From Carposina sasakii (lineage: Eukaryota; Arthropoda; Insecta; Lepidoptera; Carposinidae), in contig CP053168.1 in the NCBI GenBank assembly GCA_014607495.2, forward strand, positions 62,001 to 126,000: a stretch of 64,000 bases of DNA, in the 5' to 3' direction. The notes below the pieces were generated by a model that searched no databases, was not told the origin of the DNA, and saw nothing but the letters and a program-made list of their open reading frames with translations. A program made the translations under genes and the position numbers. Every line of letters starts with the position of its first letter. Position 1 is the stretch's first letter. Shown one piece after another: positions 10,931 through 21,590 of the stretch.

Positions 10931-11822
10931 AAATTATAACGTATTTTTAATAAATTGTTAAAAAAATGTTCGAAAAACAACAATAAAAAACATTCAATGT
11001 GAATTTTAGACCTTAATCCTTACTGATATGCTATTATTTACAATAAAAAGTACTTACGTTTAATTAAAATTCGACGTGAGTCAGCACACATAATAAACAC
11101 ACCCAGCCTCTATCGGAGTCACGAACAAAATGACTGAGGTGCGGGGACGTTACATTAGTGGCGAACGCGATCATGCGATGTCCAGATTCGCTTCCTATTG
11201 GTCAAGCCCTTGATTAGCTATATCTCTCGCACTTAGGAGCGATTTCTATGTGTGACTCAGTAGACGCGTGAATTTCGTTTGTAGTAGGGACAAATATTGC
11301 AACTTTGATATATATTCCTTAAATCAAAGTTGCGTACTCGAAAATGAAGATAACAATTGTAGAAGTACTGTAGTAAATTATTGTCATTAAAGTTCACTAT
11401 ATTCTAACGAAAATTTTTAAAATTGTCGCTAAATACCACACCCTACACGCTCTGGGACAGCAAAGTTTTGTATGACAACATTAATTTGTCCGCTAGGTCA
11501 CGACTATTTCTTCATATGAAAGTGTTATTTGAGCCAATATATAAAGTGAATAATAATTATTATTTATCTGATCATCCAATAGTATTGGTATAAAATACTA
11601 AATTATCATAGTTTCTTTTTTTGAGGTTTTACTATATCAAGGACACGTGCTGACAGAAAATAGTTGATTCGCCCACGTATGGTATAATCGGTATATTGTT
11701 ATAATTACAGACAATTTAAGTAATTTATAAAGAAAAATAGTTTTGTAAAAACATACAAAGTACGAGTATATTTCATTTAACCTATTATTAGTAGGGGAAG
11801 GGGGGGCACGACGGGGACGCGA

Positions 11823-12187
11823 GGTAAGACGGGGTCACGCACACATACAAGAAACTAGACTCTTGCGAACAGAAAACAATAAGCCAATAGGAAGCCATAC
11901 TCGATCAACCGTCAGTGCGACAAAAACAGTGAGTGGGAGTGCACGCGTTTTTTGTTTACAAACGAAAATCACGTTGAGTGTCTCGTCGATCTAATTTTAC
12001 GCAGTTAAAAACGTCTTTACTGTAATGACTACCCAATTTATGTCTTTTCTCGTATATGGTTGTTAGTGTTGTTTACTTTGTTGTCTAGTTAGACAAAAGT
12101 TCAGTTAATATTTTTTTTTGAGAAATTATTTTTTTCTAAATCAGCCTTTGGGGTAAGACGGGGTATTGGGTATGGGGTAAGATGGGG
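11823..12187. repeat. P2 motif repeats, left side (GGGGTAAGAYGGGG)
   Basis: Copies lie at 11823-11834 (partial), 12150-12163 and 12174-12187. The same motif occurs inverted after the gene, at 14166-14179 and 14190-14203, with a partial copy at 14211-14222. The motif is private to P2 among the elements here. Confidence 0.75.
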
Positions 12188-12242
12188 TATAGGGGAAACA
12201 TGGGGAAGTGGGTCTTCGTTTAGGTATCTAGTTTAGTTTAGG

Positions 12243-12290
12243 TATTAGGCACGTATCTATCTATGTTTATAAATAGATACGTGCCTAATA
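12243..12290. repeat. 18-bp hairpin upstream of the P2 transposase
   Basis: TATTAGGCACGTATCTAT (12243-12260) and its perfect complement (12273-12290) are separated by 12 bases, 25 bases upstream of the start codon at 12315. It could be a small foldback insertion or a regulatory structure. Confidence 0.6.
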
Positions 12291-12314
12291 CGATTTTACT
12301 TTTCAGGTAAAACA

Positions 12315-14161
12315 ATGGTACGTTCATACAAGAAGAAAACTAAAAGAGGAGAGTGGTCAACAATTTCTATGAAAACAGCTATAGATAAAGTATTAAGTAA
12401 AGAAATGGGCTACAGAAAAGCCGCTTCTGAATACGGAGTGCCTCGGACTACTTTGGAGCGATATGTTAAGAAAATGAAAGAAGATGGTGAAATTACAATT
12501 GGTGTACCTTTGGGCCCTAAAAAAACCTATATTTACAACAAAAGAAGAAGACGAGATTGTGGTATATCTAAAACATATGGAAGAACGTCTTTTTGGGCTG
12601 ACAACTCTCAATCTGAGACGTCTAGCATATCAACTGGCTGTGAGAAATGGTAAGGCGCACAATTTTAATACTGACAAGCAGATGGCAGGGGTTGATTGGC
12701 TCAAAGGTTTCTTAAGGCGTCATCCAGATTTATCCATTCGTAAGCCCGAAGCTACTTCAGCAGCTAGAGCAATGGGTTTTAATAAAGTGGCCGTTAGTAA
12801 ATTCTACCAGTTGCTTGGAGAGATTTATGACAAACATAAATTAACTCCTGACAAAATATATAATTGTGACGAAACTGGTATTTCCGTTGTATCTAAAACC
12901 AAGAGCAAAATATTGGCTATGAAAGGACGAAAACAAGTAGGCTCGTTATCATCTGCAGAACGCGGCCAGACTATTACAGTAGAAATATGTTTTAATGCTG
13001 CTGGAACCTACATGCCTCCACTGATGATTTTTCCGAGACAACGAATGAAACCAGAATTGTTAGATCACGCCCCACCAGGTACTGAAGGTGTTTGCAATGC
13101 TCGAGGCTGGATAACTACTGAAATATTTTTGACTTGGTTCAAAAAGTTCATCAGATTCTCCGGAGCTACTCCTACTAGTCATGTGTTGCTGCTTCTAGAT
13201 GGGCATGTAAGTCACACTCAAAATTTGGAAGTAATTGATCTGGCACGTAAAAATGGAGTTATTATACTTTGCTTTCCACCGCACTGCACACATAAAATGC
13301 AGCCAGCAGATGTTGCATTTATGAGGCCACTCAGAACATATTATGACCATGCTATTTCGGCCTGGTTGAGATCACACCCGGGGCGTGTGGTAACTGTATT
13401 TCAGATAAGTGAAATATTTGGAAATGCATATATTCAGGCAGCTACAATGTCGACAGCAATTAACGCATTCAGAAAGTGTGGCATATGGCCGTTTAATGAA
13501 AATAATTTTACGGATGCCGATTTCATATCTGCTGCAACTACTGATATACAAAATATTGAAAACTCGTCGAGTGTAGAGCAACAGAGAGTTACAACAGAAT
13601 CATGCACTCCAGTTAGAATAGATTTTATCCCCGAATGTACAGAGCAAGTCACACCTGATGTGACTAAAAAACCTCATCCCGAACCTGAACCTGGATCTTC
13701 TTTTGCTTCTAAATCTCCCATCCGTGCGGTGTACCGCGATCTTACATCTAGCTTTGAAAATGCATCCCCTGGTGATATTTTGCCAATTCCTTTGGTCCAA
13801 CAAACTGAAAAGAGGAAGCAATACCGGAGAGGAAAAACAGCCGTCATTACTTCAACTCCTTATAAAAATGAGCTGGAGAATTTGAAAAAACTGAGGAAAG
13901 TATCCAATCCTAATGATCTTCGGCTCAAAAAAAAATGCTAAGAAGAAACAAAAGACTACAGTTGCAGCCAAGACGAAAAATGACGATGATGAAGATACAA
14001 TTTGTCTCTATTGTAATGATGAAAATAATAGTTTTCTGAAATCATCCGAAGGTTGGGTAGGCTGCCAGCTTTGTGGACGTTGGGCTCACAATGGTTGTGC
14101 TGGTGTGGATGATGAAAACACCGAAGAAATTCATATTTGTATTTATTGTGATAATAATTAG
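12315..14161 (+). pseudogene. pogo-like transposase of P2 with C-terminal PHD finger, two frameshifts
   Basis: Start MVRSYKKKTKRGEW. In order: HTH_psq (AIDKVLSKEMGYRKAASEYG), Tc5-type HTH (QMAGVDWLKGFLRRHPD) and DDE_1 with CDETG, LLLLDGHVSH and CTHKMQPAD. A Pro/Ser-rich linker follows, then a PHD-type zinc finger (CLYCNDEN to CQLCGRWAHNGC to CIYC). Only two lesions exist and both sit in A runs: seven A near 12520 and nine A near 13927. With each corrected by one base the gene would be about 610 residues and intact in all motifs. Either the copy is very young or the runs are assembly errors. Confidence 0.85.
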
Positions 14162-14165
14162 CTTA

Positions 14166-14222
14166 CCCCATCTTGCCCCATTTTCATTACCCCATCTTAC
14201 CCCATGGTAAGGGGCAAGATGG
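14166..14222. repeat. P2 motif repeats, right side
   Basis: CCCCATCTTGCCCC (14166-14179), CCCCATCTTACCCC (14190-14203) and GGGGCAAGATGG (14211-14222) lie directly after the stop codon. They are inverted relative to the left-side copies except for the last. Confidence 0.75.
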
Positions 14223-15483
14223 TTTTTCGAAAGTTCCTATTAAATCATTTATTTAAAAAAAATGCTATAAGTTCATCTCCCAAAGACTATGCCAAATTGT
14301 AGTTAGATTAATAAGGCATTGTGCCATAAATAAATAAGCATAATAAACGCAATGATGATACTGTATTTTTGGTATTTTCCTTAGATATCCCAAAAAATGA
14401 TAAATATATGACGATAACAGAGTTGTTTAATTTTCACCGCACTTTAGTTTCAATCACGTAAAATTCTAAAAATATACGCAAAAGATCGCGGCCAATCACG
14501 AAATAGCATTTTACAATGCAATGTGCATGTCGTGCTATTACCTCTACACTTAAATCAAACATTATATTTTTTTAACAATTCAAAATATATAATAGTCACT
14601 TTTTCTGCCACCGATTTTAAAATGACCCATATACCATTTGAATGAAAAGATATATATCCCTCATTTAGCTCTTTAGCTCATTTAACTCAGGACGCGTGTG
14701 TGCTCATGTGTGACTTTCTTTCTATGATCCATAGTATAGAATGATCGAATTATTTCATTGCTGAGTTATCGAAATGTACCTACCTGCATTACAAAACAAA
14801 ATTTTTCTCTGAACAATTAAAAAATTCGCTCGTCCTGTGTTTAGAATAAATAACACTTCAATTAAATACATTTTTGCATAAATTAATATTGTTTTCTCTC
14901 TCTTGCACGTGGGTCCCGGTCTGAGCGATGTCGGAACCTTCTATATTGCCCGATCGGATGTATGTATCTTTCTCCCTTACTCTCGCTCAGTAACTCAGTT
15001 CTACAATATATCGAAAATGTGTCCTAATTCATACGGAGCTAGAGATATATTTGGAAAGCAAGTGAGCTAGTGATATATTTGGAAAGCAAGTGAGCTAGAG
15101 AGTGATTACCTCACTTTAAAAGATATGTTTCTTTTATATCACTCGCTCATGAACTCCTCATCTCTAGTAAAATGCATGCTGTGTTTTACATAATATAGCA
15201 AATAGAGGGAATTTTGACATACCACCTCTTACTCAAGATGAAATATCATCCGAACAAAATCGAGTCGCTGCATTTCAATAAATGAAAGGAGGTATATTAA
15301 CCTACAACTTGCTGAAGGCAGGCAGGGTAGCGCAGCAAGTCCTTGTGAACCGTTTATTAAAAAAAAAAACAAAGGCGTTAAAGTTATTCAAATTCATATT
15401 AGAATATGGGTACCTTTTTATATTATAATTTTGTTTTATTCCGAATCACTGGATGAATTCATTTGTTTGGAGCGTTTCTGTAA

Positions 15484-15541
15484 AATTTAAATAGAATAAA
15501 TATGTGCCTTAGTATAGGCACATATTTATTCTATTTAAATT
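15484..15541. repeat. Perfect 26-bp hairpin
   Basis: The left arm (15484-15509, ending AATATGTGCCT) and right arm (15516-15541) are exact complements around a 6-base loop. A CA microsatellite follows at once. The origin is unknown; it could be the fused ends of a small foldback element. Confidence 0.75.
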
Positions 15542-15605
15542 CACACACACACACAAATCACTATGATGGGTGCATACTAGTAGTGCATGTTGTGTTTTGA
15601 TTTTG

Positions 15606-15909
15606 ATTGAGGGTATATTAAAAATTATTTGCAATACATTGGTTTTAGTTGTTAGTTGGTTCGGTAGTTAGAATTAACCTGGAAAACTAATCCTGATGAT
15701 GCCACGGGTGTTGGCGAAATATATTTCGATTAAAAATTTTAATTAGTTTTCGGATTAGCAGCTATGTATTTATGGTTGCATGTTAGGTGCTTGGATCTGG
15801 TTTCTTGTTGCGACAGTAGTGTTCGTGTGTTCTTGTGTTCGTGATCATGAGTCTGCAGATCCGAGGGTCAGCGGAGGGTGTAGGGCTCGGTGGTGGGCGA
15901 TCCCTCAAT
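15606..15909 (+). mobile_element. Hammerhead-ribozyme element, copy C (one arm only)
   Basis: It is closely similar to the right two thirds of copy A. It begins ATTGAGGG (15606-15613), ends CCCTCAAT (15902-15909), and lacks both the left arm and the outer block. The left 40 bases (GGGTATATTAAAAATTATTT region) are shared with the copy at 31156, so those two form a sub-type. Confidence 0.75.
15688..15732 (+). ncRNA. Hammerhead ribozyme motif, degraded (copy C)
   Basis: Stem I, CUGAUGA (15693-15699), stem II and GAAA match the intact copies. In stem III the C-G pair is replaced by U and U (UAUAUU), leaving a single pair before the UUC triplet. Cleavage is expected to be weak or absent. Confidence 0.6.
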
Positions 15910-16337
15910 GGGAATAAAAAATATCCGAGATCTTTATGATCTACAATATTGAAATTGGCCCTTAATAAACACCAAATGACGTTAATTCTATGTCATGTCC
16001 TGAAGCAATACAACCAAGAATAACACCAAATCGATTTATAATACGCTGATCAATCCCGGTGACTTGAGAGCTTTTCTCTGGATTTCTAAAAAGCGACGAG
16101 CTGTATTGCCATCATCTGAGGTGTTAAATTATTTTTTTGTTTACCTTGTTATGAAATGGGATTACAAATTTACAAACTCAATAAATAAAAAGTATATACC
16201 TTCATTAATATTCTCCATTATTTTTTTATGCTCACACACTTAAAACTCATAAAAAAATCGATTACAGCACATAGACGCAAAAATTGCAAATGTAATTATT
16301 TTTTCATGTTACTCGTACCTACCTTATATGTTGTAAA

Positions 16338-16500
16338 ATTGTCACTTAGCTCGTACCTCGGAAAGCACGTAAAACCGTTGGTCCTGCGCCTGATCTCTCT
16401 CCGGTCATGTCGGCTTTCCGTTCCATCGGACTATGAGAGTAACGGAATAGAGAGTGCTACTGTGTTTGCGCTAGGGACGGTGCGTATTTACGCGACCTGG
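16338..16500. repeat. Interspersed repeat block, lepidopteran type (first half)
   Basis: The block runs from CTTAGCTCGTACCTCGGAAA through ATCTCTCTCCGGTCATGTCG. I remember near-identical text from many moth and butterfly genomes, where it continues into the kind of sequence seen at 22700-22860. The family name is not certain, so it is reported as a repeat only. Confidence 0.5.
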
Positions 16501-16533
16501 TTTTAAAACTAGGTTTTTACTTGGAAGTACGTA

Positions 16534-18807
16534 GGGGAGAGTCCTACAGTACCGTCACCTTAAGGTTTATCAACCATAAAAACGAAATGCCTAAGGTTAC
16601 ATGCTCTCTGCCTCTTGTTATATATAAAGGAACTAATAAGCTATCAATAAAATGAAAAAAACTCAGGTATTTTAGAAATAATCAGTTTTATTATTATAAT
16701 TAGAAAATTAGGAATAATCAGACTTTAAAAAATTGGCCTCCAGTACCGGCCACTTACGTTCTGGCTTAATATATATCCATTTACACTGAACAATAATCGC
16801 AAATATATTGAGTTGATAGCTCTGATATATTTGCACAAGCTTCATGGATCCAATCCTTACAATTTCCACACTGTATCCAATCCTCATCATGAGATTCAAG
16901 GCATAAAGGACAAATAGTCTCTTCATTCGGGTTGTGAGGAGCCATCAGGTTTTTGTTTTTATTTTTCTTGGATTTCTTGCTTACGTCTCGTCCTGACAGC
17001 AAACTCTTACCTTTTGTATTAGCTTTTTTTCCTGAAACTAAACTCTTACTTTTCTTGTTAACATCTTTTCCTGATAATAAATTCTTTTCCCGTTTAGCTG
17101 ATTCAACATTCTCTTTATCTCCTCTTTTTTCTTCCAGCATTTTTTTGTATGGGGAGCTCGTTATAATTTCACTTCTTTCAGCTTTACGACGTCGTGCTGT
17201 AGCTCTCCTTTTCGAAGCATCAGGAACTGGTGAGATTTCTATAAGTGCAGCTTTAAAATCAGTGGATTTGTCTATTTCATCTTCAGTTTGAGAGTCAGAT
17301 TGCTGGAAACGGGCAATTTGAGGTTCGACATCAGCAGAAACAGTTTGATTCTCAGCTGAGGCTATTTGAGGTTCGGCGTCAGGAGCAACAGTTTGAGTCT
17401 CAGATTGCTTTGAAGTTGAAGGTCTTGGTTCTGGCTGCTGAGCGGATGAAAGTGAAGAATTCGATGTTAATTGACTCTCTGAAATATTGGTCATCTCTGA
17501 ACTTATGAAATCTATATCATCAAAGACATTTCTATCAAAGGGATGTATCCCAGTGCAGCGAAAGCCACTTACTGCAATATCCATTCGAGAAACTCGATTA
17601 AAAGCCGAAGCAACTAATCCTGCAATTTCGTATTCACTGATTCTAACAGCAGGATTTAATCGCATCCACAAATCACATGCATCATTGTAAGCAGATTTAA
17701 AAGGCTTCATTAACGTACGATCAAGTGGCTGCAATTTATGAGTCGTATGAGGTGGTGTACTCAGCATGTGGACATTATTTTTCCTGGCAAATTCAATGAC
17801 ATCTAAGTCTTTATGACTGGCATGTCCATCAAGAATCAAGAGAACTGGATTCTCGGTCGTGGGATTAGAATATTTCACAAAGTGATGCATCCATTTAAGA
17901 AATAAATCAGCATTCATCCAGCCGTTTGGCTGAGCTTCACCTACACTCTCATTTGGAGCATTAATCATAAGCCTTTCATTCATGCGAGCCCGTGGAAATA
18001 CGAAGAAAGGTGGTATGAACTGACCTCCAGCGCTCATTGCAAATAACACAGTCACATTCTTTCCTCGTTCTGCCGAAGTCAATATTCCAATTTGTCTTTG
18101 GTTTTTAGTAGCTTCCACTTAGGCGTGTTTCTGTACAATGCTCACGCCAGTCTCATCGCAGTTCCATATTTTATAGGGAGTGAAATTAAACCTCTGCATC
18201 AAACTTTCAAGGCCTTCAAAAAATCGCTCAACCTGAGGTCTGTTGAATCCTACTGCTCTCATTAAACTCGTTGATTCCGCAGTCCGCAATGATAAGTCTC
18301 TATGTCTTTTCATAAAAGAATAATAGTAGTTTTTACCTGCCATTTTTTTCTCTTTATTAAACTGATGAGGTAATTTGAACTTCTCGGCCAGTTGAAAAGC
18401 GAGATATTGAAATTCTTGTTTGTTTAAGGGCATCAGCCTGTTTGCTAAGTCTTTAACATGTTCTGCTAATATGTCTTCGTGCTCAGGTGAAAAAGTATTG
18501 TGAAAACGACCCATAACTGGCTCAATGGACATTTCTTGATTATTATGAATAGCCTTGACTCGATCATTTAATGTTGTTCGTGGTACCTGACAGCGATCAG
18601 CGGCTTGACGTGTACTCATTTCATTACTCAGCACCAGTTCCACGGCTTTATGCATGTTCGCAGGATCCCAGGTACCCTTCTTTTTCTTTGTCGTGCCCTC
18701 ACTTCGATCTTTTTCCATTTTTGTGTATCTGCAAGCAAGATAAATCCATTAAAAATCAACTTAAAAAGTGGCCGGTACTGGAGGACAATGTTGTGGCCGG
18801 TACTGTA
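16534..18807 (-). mobile_element. pogo/Tigger-like transposon P3
   Basis: The left (3') end is GGGGAGAGTCCTACAGTACC next to TA (16532-16533). The right side keeps the matching CGGTACTGTAGG (18796-18807) but not the outer CTCTCCCC, so it is truncated there. Private motif copies, GGCCGGTACTGKAGG type, lie at about 16544-16556, 16735-16752, 18768-18783 and 18792-18807, inverted between ends. Confidence 0.75.
16781..18718 (-). pseudogene. pogo-like transposase of P3 with C-terminal PHD finger, one stop codon
   Basis: Start ATG 18718 (MEKDRSEGTTKKKKGTW). HTH_psq (residues about 15-65), Tc5-type HTH (KKMAGKNYYYSFMKRHRD), DDE_1 with CDETG, LLILDGHASH and LQPLD, then a long Ser/Glu-rich linker with a basic stretch of three near-repeats (SLLSGKDVNKK type). 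A PHD finger follows (CPLCLESHDEDWIQCGNCKDWIHEAC to CDYC). The only lesion is an in-frame TAA at 18119-18121 between catalytic D1 and D2. The remaining 445-codon part is open. Full length would be about 645 residues. Confidence 0.88.
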
Positions 18808-19059
18808 GGAAACGAAATAAACAATATGTTCGATTACTGACAAATAAATAATGCACAACAGTTTATTTAAAATACGTTTTTGATAACCACATAAGTGTGT
18901 TATACATACCTGGTTTTATTGGTTTTAAAATAGTTCTCCAAACTCTAAATATCAGCCACTGAATTTCAGTTTCGGAGCGTACGTCCATTACGTGCAACAC
19001 AATTCTTTGCACTGGCGGTGAACCGGTCGCGACAAGTCGGCGACGCTCGGGTCATTGGG
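18808..19059. other. Spacer between P3 and the Harbinger element
   Basis: No gene, terminal repeat or known motif is visible in this AT-rich stretch. It carries the junction where the right end of P3 was lost. Confidence 0.5.
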
Positions 19060-19202
19060 CCAGGCCACAACGGTGCGTTGCGGCGTCGCATCGCAAAAAC
19101 AACATCGCACAGCTATGCGATGCGATGTCGCGACGCAAAAATTTCATCGGATACGACATCGTACGTAAAAACGCTAACCAACATTTCAGTTTCTAGTGAG
19201 AC

Positions 19203-21163
19203 ATGGATCGCACTGCGCGTGTTCTACTTCTGCTTGCGTTAAGGCGTATTAAGAAAAAGAAACAGAAAAGAAAGTACTGGGTGCACCCATTACTGACAAT
19301 TATGAATATAGATGGAAACCACTTCAAAACGAAATATGAGGCGCTAAAAGTGGACGAGGTTAAATTTTTCGATTACTTTAGGATGAGTGTAGTAAGTTTT
19401 GAAGAGCTTCTTAGTTTGATAAAGCCTCATTTACAAAAGAAATACATATTCAGAAAACCCATCGAACCTCTGGAGATGCTGGGATTAACTTTAAGGTAAG
19501 AAAAAAATAAACTATTTTTACTATAATCATACTGTTTAATCATTTTCATAATTTAGTGTTATTCAAAACTCGTATTCCGATTGTGTGTCATTCGTCAAAT
19601 TTGTTAGTTCCTCATCGAAATGAATTTGTTCTGGCTCATTTACATCATCATTCCATGGCGTTTGTGGAGACGATTGCATAGGTGCCGGTGATGTTTCGCA
19701 TCCGCTTTGGAAGGCACTGCGTTGAATGGATGTTTGGTAGCCACTCTGCATAGGCATTCGAGCTGATTGGTAGCCACTCTGCATAGACATTTGAGCTGTT
19801 TGATAGCCAGTCTGAACAGTTGTTTGAGATGTTTGATAGTTTGCTTGGACGGATGTTTGTGAAGTTTCATAGTGGCTGGGATAGTATGATGGTTGGTGTA
19901 AATCACTTAATATCTGTAGGACACGACTTTGGAAAATTATTGTTTGATTATCATTCAATTTTTCCAATGATGGCAAAATTCCTTTAAAAAAAGATGTATG
20001 TCTACTTTCAGGTGTTTTTAAAGCAGCTATAATATTCTTCTCAAATTCGTCTTCGTCAATTTTTCTTTTACGCGATGCAGGCTGGTAACGTGGCATGACA
20101 GGTTGCTGGCTTTGTTGGGTTGAGGTGCTTGGTCTTATTTCTTCATCGTCAAGACTTGATGTTGTTTTATTTTGAGAATTCTTTTTCAGAAATAGGAGCT
20201 GGTCGTATAGATGATATTGTTTAATTTTTTTGGCCTCAGCTCCGGATTTACATTGCTCGTTTAATTTTTTTTCGTATTTTGTAAAATTATCCTTGATTCC
20301 TCTCCATTTCTTTATGACATCGTTACCTAAAAAAATATGAAGAATAATGATTTATTTTGTTTTCTTTCAGGTACCTGGCGACGGGAAATACGTTTAAAGA
20401 TATGCATTTCACATATTATCGTGGGAAATCTACAATAACAGGAATAGTAAAATTTGTTTGTCGTATTTTATGGAACATTCTTAAAAGGTTGGAATTACCA
20501 AAAATTACAACAGAGCTGATGGAACAAATTGCTCAAGAGTATGAAAAAAAGACCAACTTTCCTAATTGTATAGGAGCGCTAGATGGAAAACACATTCGTA
20601 TATTGAGCCCGGAACACAGTGGATCCCTATTTTTCAATTATAAGAATTATAATTCCATTGTTCTATTAGCACTTGTTGATACGAATTACAAATTTATATA
20701 TGTCGATATAGGTGCATATGGTAAGGAATGTGACTCCACTGTTTTTCAGAACTCAAATCTATACGACTTATTAAAAAAAGGTCAATTATCTATACCTCCG
20801 CCAAAACCGTTACCTGGCTTTCAAAAAGAAATTCCTTTTGTCTTCGTGGCGGATGAAGGATTACCACTGACAAATAATATAATGCGCCCATATTCTGGGA
20901 AGTTTTTATCGATAGAAAAACGAGTTTTTAATTATCGTTTGAGCCGAGCCAGACGATATGTTGAGAGCGCTTTTGGCATACTCGCAAATAAATGGCGCAT
21001 ATTTCACCGACCCATTAATGTTTCTTACGATTTCACAATAGACATTATGAAAGCATGCTGTGTATTACACAATTTTGTATTGAATCGAGATGGCGCAGAA
21101 ACGTTTGAAGAAATGATTATTGACGATTCTTTGCAAATTTTACACGAAACAACAAACACATGA
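19203..21163 (+). CDS. PIF/Harbinger transposase, two exons (19203-19495, 20371-21163)
   Basis: Exon 1 starts MDRTARVLLLLALRR and ends at AG before GTAAGA. Exon 2 begins after TTTCTTTCAG at 20370, and the join gives LTLRYLATGNTF, the conserved Harbinger string. The spliced product is about 361 residues, normal for the family (DDE_Tnp_4). Catalytic residues are all present: GALDGKH, GKECDSTVF and YVESAFGILANKWRIF. No stop or frameshift is seen, so this is the best candidate for an intact enzyme in the window. The 875-base intron contains the whole of exon 2 of the antisense partner gene. A nuclease and a DNA-binding partner are both needed by Harbinger elements. Confidence 0.9.
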
Positions 21164-21453
21164 AAGTAGAACAGGAGCTAACATAATCAGAAACGAATTT
21201 TGTAATTATTTTAATAGTAACATTGGAGGTCTTAGTTGGCAGTTAACAAAAATATAAATGTTTATAAGTACTTACCGAGTTTTGTTTTTTCAACACTATT
21301 TAACTCCTCAAAATTTGAATATAAACTTGTACAGACTTCCCTCCATGCTTCCGTTTTTAAAAATTTGTCTTTGAATTGTGATATAGTTTTGTCCCAAAGG
21401 ACGGGACGTTCGTATATTAAAGATATCAGGTGGTCGACATCGTACTCCGCCAT
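19563..21453 (-). CDS. Harbinger accessory DNA-binding protein, MADF and BESS type, two exons (21453-21276, 20326-19563)
   Basis: Exon 1 encodes MAEYDVDHLISLIYERPVLW and most of a MADF domain, ending before GTAAGT. The acceptor is AG at 20327-20328. The join gives KLGNDVIKKWRGIKDNFTKY, completing the MADF domain. A BESS-like segment follows (FFKGILPSLEKLNDNQ). Then comes a Gln/Ser/Tyr-rich stretch with a repeated unit, TSQTSVQANYQ and similar, six or more times. The product is about 313 residues, without lesions. In the Harbinger family this protein brings the nuclease to the ends and into the nucleus. Its intron holds all of transposase exon 2. Confidence 0.87.
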
Positions 21454-21590
21454 ATCGCTTAAACAACACGTGCAGGTCGTTCAAAGTATGGACACCGACT
21501 AAACGGCAACGCGTTGTCCCATCGCAGATTTGTACGTTGCGGCATCGGAAATTTCCACGATGCGTTGTGCGGCGTCGTTGATTTTTGCGA

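Larger units (their letters stand above)
2454..11675 (-). mobile_element. M1, unnamed DDE-type DNA transposon interrupted by other elements
   Basis: TGGGCGAATCAACTATTTTC at 2454-2473 has a perfect 20-bp inverted partner at 11656-11675, facing inward. Between them lie the M1 gene (3280-5940, minus) and three later insertions: a hammerhead element, a piggyBac and, inside that, a DUF7869-like element. Both arms carry the same short motif (consensus GTCYCYTGGGTCAC), which ties the two distant ends together. Weak inverted similarity continues outside the 20-bp core, so the true ends may lie up to 100 bases further out. Removing the piggyBac leaves about 4.7 kb. No target duplication could be fixed. 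Confidence 0.65.
11794..14222 (+). mobile_element. pogo/Tigger-like transposon P2
   Basis: The left end is GGGGAAGGGGGGGCAC next to TA (11792-11793). The matching right end was not found; the last recognisable motif ends at 14222, so the 3' terminus is probably deleted. The 5' arm (11794-12314) has no gene except motif repeats and a hairpin. A single transposase gene fills the rest. Confidence 0.75.
14223..16533. other. Noncoding, repeat-rich spacer between P2 and P3
   Basis: No gene is supported. It holds a near-exact 31-base tandem duplication at 15045-15107 (unit TATATTTGGAAAGCAAGTGA), a 26-bp hairpin (15484-15541), a short CA repeat (15542-15556), a hammerhead element copy (15606-15909) and one lepidopteran-type repeat block (16338-16500). 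Otherwise it is AT-rich. Confidence 0.7.
19060..21590 (+). mobile_element. PIF/Harbinger element with interleaved genes
   Basis: It contains a Harbinger transposase (plus) and a MADF/BESS DNA-binding gene (minus). The flanks are rich in GCGATG/CATCGC palindromes. ATCGCAAAAA followed by AAATTTC and CGAT is shared in inverted orientation by 19098-19160 and 21520-21585, giving degenerate terminal repeats of about 75 bp. The outer part, starting near GGCCACAACGGTGCG, is missing on the right. No clean target copy was found. Confidence 0.75.

Noticed and set aside
2046..11793. P1 and P2 as two ends of one large pogo element
   Set aside because: Their identical tips point away from each other's interior and each has its own transposase and motif set; they are two related elements on either side of M1.
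19018..19242. Open frame of 74 codons starting MNRSRQVGD
   Set aside because: It lies in the Harbinger terminal-repeat region and overlaps exon 1 in another frame.
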